DNA of 64,000 bases. It comes from Cardinalis cardinalis. Its lineage: Eukaryota; Chordata; Aves; Passeriformes; Cardinalidae. The notes under the pieces are model-generated. The model did no database searches and had not been told where the DNA came from. It was given only the letters and a program-made list of their open reading frames with translations. The stretch is taken from assembly GCA_014549065.1 (NCBI GenBank), contig JACDOX010000021.1:1429820-1493819 (forward strand). The letters are read 5' to 3'. The first letter of the stretch is position 1; every line of letters begins with the position of its first letter. Both the position numbers and the translations under genes were made by a program. Shown here one piece after another: positions 10,641 to 21,900 of the stretch.

Positions 10641-12386
10641 TCAGAATCCCTGTTATTTACACTATGTGTTTATATATGGGCTCTCAATAAAATTGACGAA
10701 AACAGATCATTCCAAGCTATTCTGAAGCCTGAATAGATTTGGAATATGTTTAAGATGTGTATCTCCTCTGCACTGGAGGTAATGCAATAATCTTCCTAAG
10801 CCTTCCTAAACTTTGATTTTTGGCTGCTTTATTCCTGCTGCTGATAGTGTTTTTTCCAACTGGCATAGCTGCACACAGGAAAGCTGTTCAGTAATATCTT
10901 ATTTCTATGTTTCATTATCTTATCAANGCACTCATACACAGACAGGAACAAAAATACTTGAAATACAAAGTTACATTCTATGCTACAATGTGATCACAGA
11001 GCCATTTTTTTTGAAGAACGGTAAGAACCTATATTTTTAATGCCTTTGGCATTTATTTCCCTTATGCTGTGTGGCACAAGTCTGATAAAACTTCATGGGA
11101 TTCATTGCAGCTCTAAGATATTGCTGTGGAATGTTAGCCTCACTCAGAAACCCAAACAAATCCTCACACTTGGTTTATTTGCTCTGTATTGGCAACAATA
11201 ATTAGCAGTAAATATNAATGTGAATGCAGAGGGGTGTGAATCCATTAGACACAGCACCAGTGAAGCTTTTGGGCTTCCTGAAGCCCCAGATGTGACGATT
11301 GTCGCCTCCAGAGCCACAGGAAGGGCACTCGTGGTGTGGATGAGACTTGGATGGTTTTGACAGATGAAGATATAATGATGATTATGTACCAGTTTTCACA
11401 GAAATCTCCTCAGGAGCACATGACCAGGCTGAAGCAGGAATAGGATACATGAAATCATGGTATGGGTCAATATTTCAGTTGGAATAACTGCCTTTTTTTT
11501 TCTTCTTTTTTAAATCCCTGCCCCATTTTTTTATTTCCTCCTTTTAAAATAAATCCAGAGATTACCTCTTCATTTAAAATGGAGTGTCTTGGATGCAGAA
11601 TTTGTTGCCTGGGAGTTTCTGACTGAGAGCTTGAGGGTGTAGTCTCAGTTATACAGTTCTTTCTCAAATGCTGTTCCGTCTCCCTCTTCACACCCTCCAC
11701 CCCTCCAAAAGAAACAAAACCACCACAGATGAAAAAACAACACGTGATAGCCTCAATATAGACATTGTATGATCTGGAAGATATTATGGGAAATTGCTGC
11801 TTCTTTACTGATTAAAGTAAAAATGTTTTAAGCTCTTGGGAAATAAATAAGCAATGAATGTGGAAGCGCACCAACAATATGATATTATAGACTGTGTTCT
11901 CTTTCTAGCTCACCAATGAGAATAAAATTCTGATTATAGCTATGAATTCCATTTTCTTAGTACAAAGGGACTGTTTTAATACCATTNCTGTTATCATTTA
12001 AAAAAATAAAAACTTAAATTTAACAGACCACAGCACAGCCCAGTTCTTTTATTCATCAGCACAAGTTCATCAGGTGGAGCTCAGATTACTCTGCTTGCCT
12101 TCCCTGAACATCAGCAGTGACACACAGGTTTAAAAAAGAGAAAATACCCAACAGATAAATAACAATGCAATGCAGATTTTCCCACCCAAACCAGTAATTG
12201 TTCCTGATGTCACCAAAGTGCTCCTGCCTTGCACCATTGGCCATTGGCAGCTGGGGCAGTGTGAGGTCAGGGGAGCTCTGCCAGCAGCTGCTGGGGCTGC
12301 TCTGCTCTCCCCGTGGGATTGAAGNTGCCTGTTGATATCAGAGGGCTCAGAATTTATTTCCTGAGCGTTACCATCTTCGCTGTCAG

Positions 12387-12410
12387 CTGTAAAAAGTGGC
12401 ACTTTTACAG
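12387..12410. repeat. Near-perfect short palindrome
   Basis: The half CTGTAAAAAGTG is followed by its near reverse complement GCACTTTTACAG. An 11-bp stem forms with one bulged A and a one-base centre. It lies in the GC-rich segment. It could be a dyad binding site or chance. Confidence 0.6.
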
Positions 12411-12592
12411 TCCAGAGCTGCAGGGCTGGGCAGGAGGGCGCAGCATGGAATAACAGGGAGTTGTACAAGAGGTGTGGAGGTGATGTCAGGAGAAAGCAGG
12501 GATTCAGGCTGTGGCAGGTGCCTTCTCCAGCAGGGCTCAGCTGGACAGCTCCTCCCTTTCCAAAGAAAATGAGATTTAAATAGTAAATTGCC

Positions 12593-13040
12593 NTTTGCAC
12601 NCCAGCAGTTTATATACAGCCACAAACAGGACAGGGCAAATGNAATCAGTTCCTTGAGTGGTTTATTTTCGCACATCAGTCTCAGAACATTGTTATGACA
12701 ATGGAGACAAAAGATGTGACCAGCTCACTNTTTCAACAGAATGCCAAAGAATCTTAAAAGCTACAGCATACTATAAGACAGTCTCAATCTCAGTTTTAAA
12801 CAATCANATAGANGAAAAGCANATCGACAGTAGTTCTATCTAATAATCTGAAGCATATGTAATTCTGGTTAAAACAATAACGNCTTGTTCTCCAACANAA
12901 TAGCTCGTTTATAAAAGACAAAGCACAGAGCTCTATTCATAATTAACCTTCTAAAATATACATTAAATAAACTTGTTGCAACTTAGAAAGCNANNNNACA
13001 TAGGCCTATTNTTCTATTTCACACNTCTGCACTNCAGCTN
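12593..13040. repeat. N-dense unclassified segment, possible unknown repeat
   Basis: I count 18 Ns in about 450 bases, including the only run of four consecutive Ns I saw (12994-12997). Elsewhere in the window N density is this high mainly inside young CR1 and LTR copies. The sequence itself has no CR1 or LTR signature that I know. It has an AATAAA on each strand (plus about 12965, minus about 12661). It may be an unrecognised multicopy element or a highly variable allele. Confidence 0.35.
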
Positions 13041-13208
13041 AGAAAACTTTTTGCTGCCTTAGCCTTTGTTCCCATAACTGCTGCCTGAGGCCTGCCTTTT
13101 TACCACCTTCCTAAAACCTTCTGATTTTTATGGATTCCAACAGTAAATAATAATTACTGTAGGTCCTCTTCTCTAGGACACCCCACNTCTTTCCCTGCTT
13201 TTTCCAGG

Positions 13209-13265
13209 TGGGTTGGACTGGATGGTTTTTAAGGCCTCTTCCATCCCAAACTATTCTGTGATTCT
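13209..13265 (+). mobile_element. CR1 LINE 3' terminal remnant
   Basis: Only the last ~57 bases of a CR1 remain: 'ggttggactggatgg', 'aggcctcttccatccc' and the terminal 'attctgtgattct' repeat. This is a severely 5'-truncated insertion. Confidence 0.85.
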
Positions 13266-14209
13266 CCATAAAAAGTACATCATCTGCAAGCACAAAATGT
13301 TTGATCTGCTCAGAAAGTACAGGCAAGATATTATTGCCATATAATTTGTGTTCTTTAGCTGGCAGAGTACTACTTCNAACAGTCTTGGAAGAATATAAGG
13401 ACAATCCTTATTCCACACTAATGAAGGCTCTTTGTTGATGCCTTTCCAGATTATTGTTTTTTCTTAACAGCAAAATAAAATTTGCCTGGGGAGATAAGAA
13501 TCAGTTAAGTGAGTACTTGGCTTCCAAAGATAAAGAATATCTTAATCTCTTGCAGCACTTGGTAGAAGCAGATCACTTGCACATCCTTTGTACAGGGAGA
13601 AAGGGAAGTTTGGGCAAGTGGAAANTAATTGCCCAAGGCCACCCTGCAAAGCAAAAAGTAAAACCTGAGGCATTTGGGGGCTGAATAAACAGCCAGTTCA
13701 CTGGCAAAGCAGCTGTTTTGTGAGGGCAGAAGATTTTCTCCTTGTTGGTCCTTTCCAACTCAGAATATTCTGTAATTCTACCTCCAGCTAGCTTAGCCAA
13801 TTGGCTTTGGTGCAATATAGTTAATATTGGTGCTTTGATATGTTTGAAAACTGTTTGACCACAGGAACAGAATGAATGTGTAGGGATGGGATAGAATTCA
13901 GTCTCCCTAGATTTAGCCAGGAAGAGCACTGGGGAAAGTATTGCATCATGAGCATAATAGCATTTTGTGTGTGAAAGAAGGCTGCACATTCCTCACTTTC
14001 CATCCTCACCCCACCATTCCATGGAACTTTGACACAAGGGATCTGCAGCTACCCAGGAAATTCCTACTCCCAGCATGGGCAGAGCAGGCAGCTTCTAGCA
14101 ATNATTAATTATGTTAATGATGCCAAGGGCTGAGCTGGAAAAGGCACTCTCCAAATGAGAGTGGGCAAAGTTACACATCCCTTTGACAGCTGTGGTGGCT
14201 GAGCACCTC
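13266..14209. other. Unique non-coding DNA, one possible CR1 tail
   Basis: Nothing coding is recognised. At 13745-13780, 'ggtcctttccaact' followed by 'attctgtaattct' resembles a decayed plus-strand CR1 tail. The minus-strand frame 13573-13989 runs through it and shows no known domain. Confidence 0.4.
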
Positions 14210-14606
14210 TGTCNCCATCATATTTTCTGAAAAATCCCTTCACCAGGATTTCTTCTCCTGGGAAGCTGAGAAGCCTCAGAGAAAAAGGAAAAGAACATTG
14301 TCTCATTTGATTCTCCTTGTTTTGCTGCTTTGGAATGTGGTTGGAGANTGTTTATCCAACATGTGAATTGTTTTTACTTAATGACCAATCCCTGTCCAGC
14401 TGTGTCAGGACTCCAGACAGTCACAAGCTCTTCAGTAGTATCCTGTTAAACCTTCTGTAAGGATCCTTTCTCTATTCTTTAGTATAGCTTTAGTATAGNA
14501 TTCTTTAATATAATATAGTATCATAAAATAATAAATTAGCCTTCTAAGAACATGGAGTCAGATTCATCAATTCCTCCTTTATCTTGGGAACCCAGCAAAT
14601 GCCACA
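14210..14606 (+). mobile_element. Solo ERV LTR with perfect 6-bp target duplication
   Basis: A 397-bp LTR runs from TGTCNCCATC to ...GCCACA. It is bracketed by CACCTC at 14204-14209 and 14607-14612, an exact 6-bp target-site duplication that fixes both ends. It carries 'gggaagctgagaagcctcagag', a 'gaccaatccctg' CCAAT-type box and AATAAA at 14530-14535. No interior sequence remains, so it is a solo LTR, ERVK-like by duplication length. Confidence 0.95.
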
Positions 14607-17600
14607 CACCTCCCCAGCAGCATCCAGTCCCTTGCAGCTCTCCTGAATGCCTACCCTCTCCCCAGACTGAAATAGAAAAGTCAAATTTATATTAATGTCA
14701 CCTGCTCATCACTGCTGCAATGATTTTCAGGATTCTTCCTCAAGCCAATCTTTTGTGGGGACTGTGAGACTTTGTGTTCTGCATTCCCCCCTCTCTGTCT
14801 GTGTGTTTGGGGTGGGGAATTTGGTCCTCACTCACGAGTGCCCAGAGCAGGCTCTCAGCAGCAGCAGAGCATTAAGATCTACTTGGACAATTTGAGACCA
14901 ACTGACCCTGAATTTGAGACCAACTCTTATCCCAAATCAAATTTTAGGAAGTATTTTAAAAGTTTTTGATTCTTTCCGCCTCTACATTTTGATAATATTA
15001 TAGGTTTTAAAATAAACCTTGGTAGCAAAATATTTACAAATCATTCTTAGAATGTCTGTAACTACAAAACACATCTTTGGCTGTTTGTCAGACAAGCTNA
15101 TTGATTAAGAGTATGTTCTCTTGAATCACCAAGGTCTGTGTGAAAATNGGCTGCTTTAGAATTGCCCTGCCTGGTAATTTTGATGTCCAACTTGCAATNT
15201 ATTTCCTGTGTCCTGGTCCATTTTTTTCAATTTCTTTTTCCAATATTATTTCTCCAAACAAGCATTGGACATAACACAACAGAAAAGATTAATATTGAAC
15301 AACTGNAGTAATCTGGAACATGACCAGAGCCATTGAAATTCGCTCCAGGCTGAATTTTGAAGATTTTTGCCTCTGTTCAGATCTCTTAACNTCACCAGTC
15401 CCTTTTCTTACAGGATCCTTTGGATTATTTAGCATCATTTGAACAAAATTTGCCTTTACTTTCAGGATTCTTTCAATACTTCAGCATCATTTGAATAAAT
15501 CTTCCCTTTACTTNCAGGAAACACACATCATTGGGATTCAATGCAGGCAGTAATTTAGATTTTGGTAAGGGTTAGTGGTGTATTTTCTAAAGATCTTTAA
15601 CACACCAGNTGCCACTAAAATCACCTTTTTCCATACAGTAAAACTTAAATATTATTTTTACGCTTTATTTTAGAAAATGTGTGAGATAATCAGTATTCTT
15701 GAAGTACTTTGAAATTTTTAAAAAAGGTATCCAAGGACTTGGGTGTGTTTGTGTGGGATTTCACACACACATATATACCCTATTGAAGGATTTTAGGATT
15801 GTTTTAATCTCTTGCAGTAATAAAGTAACTGCATTTTGTTTTCCCTCTCTTTGAGACTCATCCTTTTTCACTGCCATCCAATCAATTTATGCCTTGCACA
15901 CAAATTGTGTTACCTTCTCTTCCTTTTTATATATTTTTTTTCCTTGTTTCAAAGTGTAAATTCTCTCATGCCACTCTACAGGGTTTTTCTCCCTTAATGA
16001 TATGGAGGGAGATAACTCCTGGAGCTGACAGGGGTAAGAGCAGCAGGATAAGTAATACCTCAGNTGCAGAATGATATACTGCTAGTGGGAGTAAACTCCA
16101 GATTCATATCCCAAAACACTAGTTAGTCTATCAGCACTTCTGCCATTATCTCCTCAGCCACAAATCCAAAGTTTCAAGGTCAGCTGTAACTGTATTGAAA
16201 GTCTGGAGCTCCAAGAAAAGCCCAGTGAATTAACAGCCTTTNTCTGCCTGGATTTTGTTTCTGATCTGAGGCCACTCAGACGCCTCCATTTGGCAGGATC
16301 AGTGCAATAGGATAAGGGTAAATATAAAGCCTACACATATCATATCACATTTTTGGAGGGGAGAAGTCATTTTTGAAAAAAAAATATGAGGTATTTTAGA
16401 CCAAGTATAAGGCCAGAAAGCATTTTGTGTTGAGGCTTCAGTAATAACCCATGTGAATAAACATGCACCATTAATATTGGCACCATGATAATTTGTTCAG
16501 AACAAAGACTGATTGAATCAATTCATTCAAACCTGGATTTAATTGTTCCAAAATCATAAAAAAAAAGGCGTAAGGGGAAAAAAAGACACACTTAGGTTCA
16601 AAATTCTACATTTTGGTGCAAATAATCAACTCTAATATGGATCAACANAGGAAGGAAGCAGGAAGTGTGATAAGAAATCAATAAATGTTGCCTCTGAAGA
16701 AAACTGGAGAGATCTGGGTTATCTCTTGTAGGAAATAGGAGACATAATATGTAATGTAAGAGCTACTGCAGAGGGGGAAGAATAGAATAATGGATGGGAG
16801 GCTGGTGACAAACTCAAGGTTACAACTGATTTGTTGGCCAAACTTTCCTAGTGAGCTAACATACACACAATCTTGCAAACTCAGTGCTTTATTTACTGCA
16901 TGGTGTAAACCTGTCTGAAGTAAATTTCCCACTGGTATCAAACTCTGAGTCTCTCAGCAACACAGATCATCTTTTGCTTTGTTCTTGTTTCCCAGCAATC
17001 TATTAGCATGAGGTTGGCACTAATGCCTTTCNCTACACATGAGATCAGGGTCTGTAAAACCATTGTATGAGTGAACTGTTCTTCTATGCACATCCATCAA
17101 TAAATTTGGAACTGAAGTGTACGTGCTCAAAGCAGGCTTTAACCTTCATCTTAACTTTTTGAGTAGCTTTTTACATTAACATGCTATAGCTGTCTCNTAG
17201 TCTCACATCACTATCTGTATTTAAGACTGAAAGTACATCCAGCTTCAGCAATTGCTTGTCACTCACCTGTTGAAATCTGCATTTATATTGCTAATTAATC
17301 TGAGTGATTTCTCTTTCCTAGCACTGTGCTCACTACTGTACTACCCTTACCTGAACTGGCAGAAACCATTTTCCCTAATAGGTCAAGAGAACTCCTTTAA
17401 AAAATCCTTTCAGCTAATGCAAAAAAGGTTTGTGTTTTGTTTTTTGTTGTTTTTTTTTTCTTTAATATTGCAATGCTTTCAGCACTTTCTCCTTTTTGTG
17501 TTTGCTCATGTTCCCTGGAACTTGGTTTTAGATTAAATGGAAGCACACTGGATGGATGCCTTTTTTCCTTATAACCTGAAATTGGCTTTAAGCAGCCATT

Positions 17601-17699
17601 TAGGAGCAGTTCTGATGAAACTTTAAAGACTGTATGGGATTCTGTGCTCATGTCACTTCTCAGACCAGCCATTTGTACCATCCAGGGTAGGGGACGAGC
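14607..17699. other. Unique non-coding DNA
   Basis: AT-rich sequence without a recognisable gene. It contains the 52-bp tandem duplication at 15.4 kb. Scattered short open frames lack domains. Confidence 0.55.
15411..15514. repeat. Two tandem 52-bp units with acceptor-like boundaries
   Basis: Unit 1 (15411-15462) and unit 2 (15463-15514) share 'agcatcatttgaa' and 'cctttactt' at the same offsets, with roughly 80% identity by eye. Each unit border, and the base after unit 2, has a pyrimidine tract followed by CAGG (15411, 15463, 15515). Three splice-acceptor-like sequences therefore stand at exact 52-base spacing. Confidence 0.88.
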
Positions 17700-17915
17700 A
17701 GGTGGAGCAGTCCTGGGAGAAGGACTTGGAGGTGCTGGTGGGTGGTGCTGGGTGGACATGACCCATCTCTGAAATCCTTCATATCCTGGGCTGGTGCCCC
17801 AGCAGGAAAGGGGGGATTCNGCCCCTCTGCTCAGGTGAGACCCCACNTGCAGAGCTGCTCCAGCCCTGGGACCCAGCACGGGAGGAACCTGGAACTGCTG
17901 GAGCAAATCCAAAGG
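17700..17915 (+). mobile_element. CR1 LINE, upstream part, interrupted by an LTR
   Basis: CR1 sequence upstream of the usual 3' tail: 'ggagaaggacttggaggtgctgg', 'caggtgagaccccacntgcag' and 'aactgctggagcaaatcc'. It ends at 'ccaaagg', where an LTR begins. The element resumes at 18228 with the same 'ccaaagg', so it is one CR1 split by insertions. The exact 5' limit is uncertain. Confidence 0.85.
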
Positions 17916-18227
17916 TGNAGGGGGATAGAATATAAGAAAATAAAGATANTGTAGAAAGTAATCTCACCCCTAAGGAGTTGCAGCTGGGCCAATCATCAAA
18001 GATTAGGAGCAGGCCTGACTTTAACAGGCCACAGCTGTAACCAGTGAGAAAAAGAGTCCTATAAAAGAGTGGGGTGACTGGTTAAGAACAAACTGGAGAG
18101 AGTTGGCTGCTTTGTGAAGAAGAAAGAGGCAGTGCTCTGAGGAGCTTCCCATGAGAAACACCAAGAAGGTATGGAACTTTTATGACAGGAGACAACAGCA
18201 TGGACCCTCTGTAATAAGATGGCAACA
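17916..18227 (+). mobile_element. Short ERV LTR (312 bp) inserted in CR1
   Basis: TG...CA ends and flanking direct repeats CCAAAGG (17909-17915 and 18228-18234). Seven bases match, of which five to seven are the true target duplication. It contains a TATAAAA box at 18060-18066 and 'gctgggccaatcat' upstream of it. A clear AATAAA was not seen, and the 3' end reads '...aataagatggcaaca'. The sequence differs from the family at 18525, so it is a separate LTR family. It is a solo LTR. Confidence 0.88.
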
Positions 18228-18524
18228 CCAAAGGAGGCACCAGGATGATCAGAGGGATGGAGCAGCTCTGCAGGGAGGAAAGGCTGGGAGAGCTGGNGTT
18301 GCTCAGCCTTGAGAAGAAAAGGCCCTGGGGTGGCCTCACTGCAGCTTTCCAATGCCTGAAGAGTTCCATAAAAATGGAGAGAGGCAGAAGGCATCTAGCN
18401 ATTGGACAAGGGGGAATGGATTCAAACTGAGAGGAGGTTTAGACTGGATATTAGGAAAAAATTGTTCCCTATGAGGGTGGGCACACCCTGGATCCCTGGA
18501 AGTGCCCAAGGCCAGGTTGGACAG
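18228..18524 (+). mobile_element. CR1 LINE, middle part
   Basis: Continuation of the CR1 begun at 17700: 'gatgatcagagggatggagc', 'ctcagccttgagaagaaaagg', 'ggtttagactggatattagg' and 'ccaaggccaggttggacag'. It stops at the LTR at 18525. A short internal deletion lies near 18480-18490, where the consensus-like 'gaggcactgg' part is missing. Confidence 0.92.
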
Positions 18525-18884
18525 TGTCACTATGATATTTTCTGAAAAATCCCTTTGCCAGGATTTCTTCTCCTGGAAAGCTGGGAAGCTTCAGTTTCTC
18601 CCTGTGTNGCTGCTTTGGAATGTGATTTGGAGATTGTTTATCCAGCATGTGAATTNTTTTAATTTAATGACCAATCATGGTCCAGCTGTGTCAATTTTCT
18701 GAGGAGCCAGTCATGGGGTTTTCTATTCATTCTTGCTAAGCCTCCAGATGTATCCTTTCTCTTTCTTTAGGATACTTTTAGTATAGCATTCTTATAATAT
18801 CCTATCATAATAAATCAGCCTTCTGAGAACATGGAGTCAAATTCTCATCTCTNGTCATGTCCTGGGGACCTCACAAACACCACA
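18525..18884 (+). mobile_element. Solo ERV LTR inserted in the same CR1
   Basis: A 360-bp LTR of the 14.2-kb type. It begins TGTCACTATG, ends ...CACCACA and is flanked by a perfect GGACAG duplication (18519-18524 and 18885-18890). The empty site is known because CR1 normally carries a single 'ttggacagggctt' here. AATAAA lies at 18809-18814. The copy lacks part of the 'ctcagagaaaaagg' region seen in other copies. The insertion postdates the CR1. Confidence 0.95.
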
Positions 18885-18995
18885 GGACAGGGCTTGGAGC
18901 ACCCTGGGACAGTGGAAGGTGTCCCTGCCCATGGCAGGGGGCTGGAACTGGATGGGCTTCAAGGTCCCTTCCACCCAAACNATTCTGTGGTTGTA
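18885..18995 (+). mobile_element. CR1 LINE, terminal part
   Basis: The last ~110 bases of the split CR1: 'gggcttggagcaccctgggac', 'ctgcccatggcaggg', 'aaggtcccttccaccc' and the terminal 'attctgtggtt'. Together with the pieces from 17700 it makes one CR1 fragment of about 625 bases. Confidence 0.93.
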
Positions 18996-21900
18996 CCTTC
19001 TGAACTTATTTAGGTATTTCAGACATAGAGCCTTAANAGTCACCCACAAGATTGCTTCTCTGACAAATTTTCCCACAGTGCCACTTTGTGTAAGAGTCTG
19101 TATTGTTCCTTCTGATTTCTTATTTTTAGCTTTTTAGCACCACATATTGACACTATAGGAGCTTGGTATCCCTCCAAAGAGACAGTCAAATTTAGCATTT
19201 ATATGAAATGGGAGAATCTTTATCCCAGTCTTGAGCTCTCTATTTTAGATGAGCTTTGAATGACTGNAACAATGCCTGGGAAAGGTACAGGTTTGCTATT
19301 TGCTGCAAGGCTGAGGCTGGAATCCTCTAGTGCTTGGAAAATCTTNGCAGAGTGTAGAGTGGTCTCACAGTTATTGATAAAGCTGGACATTTAACACACA
19401 TTGCAGTGTCTGGGATTTTCTTTGAGCACTTGAAGATCAGAGGCTAGAAGAAATAATAATTTTAATTTTCTTTCCACTTAACTCTAAATAGTGTATTTTG
19501 ATAGCAGCTGACATATGGAAAGCTGGGGGAAAAAAGTGCTTTGAAATGTAAGTAATGTTTGTCAGAAATAGAAAACATGTAATGATATGACAATATCCCA
19601 AACAGTTTGTATGGTGCCTTAACCATATTATTTGTTTTGATTTGACTGTGATAGAAAACACCCATCCACAGANTCTGCCTGGCTTGTCAGTTATGTAAAA
19701 CCACAAACCCTAAATCAAAGCCATCAGCTCCTTTCTCCTGCTAAACATCAGCACAACCAAACACTACCACCTGCAGANGCTGTCCTTTATCTCAGTCCAC
19801 CTCCCCTGAGGCCGGGGAGCAGGAATGGTCTACGGAGTCAACTACAGGTCTAAAGAAGCTGTTGACTATGTTTGTGGATTTTATTTGCATATATTTAATC
19901 CCACCTTTGGTTCACAGTTTTTTATGGTCTATGTACTGCAGTCATAGGTTGTGAGGGAATATATAAGGTCAGTAGTGAAGGCTCCTGAAAAAAAAGGATT
20001 TACCTCAAAGTCAGAGAATATTACTCAGGACTTTGTCCAGTTGAACATGGAAAATTTCCTAGAATGAAAGTTTAAACCACTCCTTTGGCCTTGTGTTCTG
20101 GCACTTAACCAGTTGGTGGTGGCCTTGGCAGCATTAGGTTAACAGTTAACTCAATGTTCATAAATGTCTTTTCCAACCTAAATGATTATCTGATTCTAAT
20201 ACTACCTCCTTAGTTTTATTTTATCTCAATATTTGCTGAGACACAATCACTCCTCTCCTACTCCTTTCTTCTGAGAGAAGATAGGAAATTGGAAAAAACA
20301 AATTTCTATACCTGCAATTGCAATGAAAGACCCATATTGGAGTCTTGGGGTCTAAGAGAAAAAATGTTTGTGCTCACACATCCTATTGATGTCAGGCTGT
20401 TAATGGATGCCATGCATACCAAGGGAAAGATAGAATTCAAATGTCCTGCACAGATAACTGCATGGCTAAAAAGCTGTCTGGAAGTGATGCCTGTGGAAAA
20501 AATTAAAAAAACACCTATGAAGGAAAAGCAGCAAATGTGGAATAGAAGCCCCACTTAGAGTCATCGTGTCCTGGTAAATGTGATCATGATTATCCCTGCT
20601 TCTGATCCAAGACTCTACATCTGAGCTACAGCAGACGCTGCATTTATTTGGAGAGAGGGAGGTGTACTTTTTACAAAAATCAAATGTGTTTTATATGGGA
20701 TATATATTTGGAATGAATTTTCTGCAGAAGCTGAGAAAGCAGCAGCTTTGCCTGATAGATCCTCCCAAGGGAACTGTGGCTCAGAGCAGTATCACACTTG
20801 TGCTCCTCTTCACAATGGAGCAATCCTGGGAGCAGATAAAGTGCACAGAGTGAACACCTAGAAGAAAGGCTTCAGTTTGCCAGTGATNAAGAGCGTTCAT
20901 CCAAAGCTAGAGAAAGTTGTTTCTCTGCTTTATTTTGTTAAACTTCTNTCTGATCACCGCTCGAGCTCAGCAGAGGTTTAAAAGCTCTGAGAGCACAAAA
21001 CCAGCCATCCTATCATCCAGCTTATGTCAGCTTATTTTGATTCAATAGGGGCATTGCAGACAGACCTGCTCCTGCTCTTAGCTTTTTGTGGGTGCAGTTT
21101 AGCGCTCAACCCTCCTTTACAATGCCCAGACTTAAGAACTAAAGGGAAGGGAAGGGAAAGATGAGGAGAGAAAAAAAAAAACCTCGCAACCTTTTCACTC
21201 ACTCTGTGAATCCATATGGTTTCTGAGGAAAAAAGATGCAGTGTTCATGATGGTGCATTTGGATTCCTTAAGAAAAGCATCTCCCTCTTGGATTGATCCC
21301 ATGGTGGAAATAAGGCACTGAACTTATTTTTAGATACAAAGCAAGTGGTTCACAGCCACCTCATTTAATGAGTTTCTGTGATATACTGCAGCAGGGGCAA
21401 AAATCTCAAGTGCAGGGCTGTAAATGAAGTCTCCTGGCTGAGGAAGTAATTCTGTCACTGCAGTGCCCATGTAGGTTAATTCCTAAACCCAAAGCACTGA
21501 GGTGTTTTCAGAAGTGGATGTCTGTAGGAGGGCAGGCTTTCAAAAGCAACTCATGCACCCAAAGCTGTGAGGAACTCCCTGTTTGCTTCCCAATTCACTA
21601 GAAAAGATTTCCTAATTACTGTTAAACAACTAAACATTACCTGTCCCNTCTTTGCTATCCTCAGGATCTGAAGAACAGGGGTACATCCACATGACAACCT
21701 GAACCTGGTAAATAACTTCCTGTGAAGCAAATTCTGAGCACAATTTGGGAGTTGTNACATTGCTGAGATAATTCCCAGCAGTTTGCAATCAGCCACAGCC
21801 ACACATCCTTTCTGGAGCCCCTAACTTTTGGGGCTGNAAATGTCAGCTGTGGTACTGGATTTAGCATAGAACTGTAACCTCAGTCTGTTTGAATGTGTCT

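Larger units (their letters stand above)
10641..13208. other. Unique non-coding DNA with a GC-rich island
   Basis: No recognisable exon. The part at about 12.18-12.56 kb is GC-rich and unusually free of stops on the minus strand. The next 450 bases are dense in Ns. Both are noted separately. Confidence 0.45.

Noticed and set aside
11290..11445. Plus-strand open stretch of about 50 codons ending at TAG near 11443
   Set aside because: It has no start codon context, no splice pattern and no domain I can name. Its length is within chance expectation.
13573..13989. Minus-strand frame of 138 codons
   Set aside because: No recognisable domain, contains an N, and runs through a possible CR1 tail at 13745-13780.
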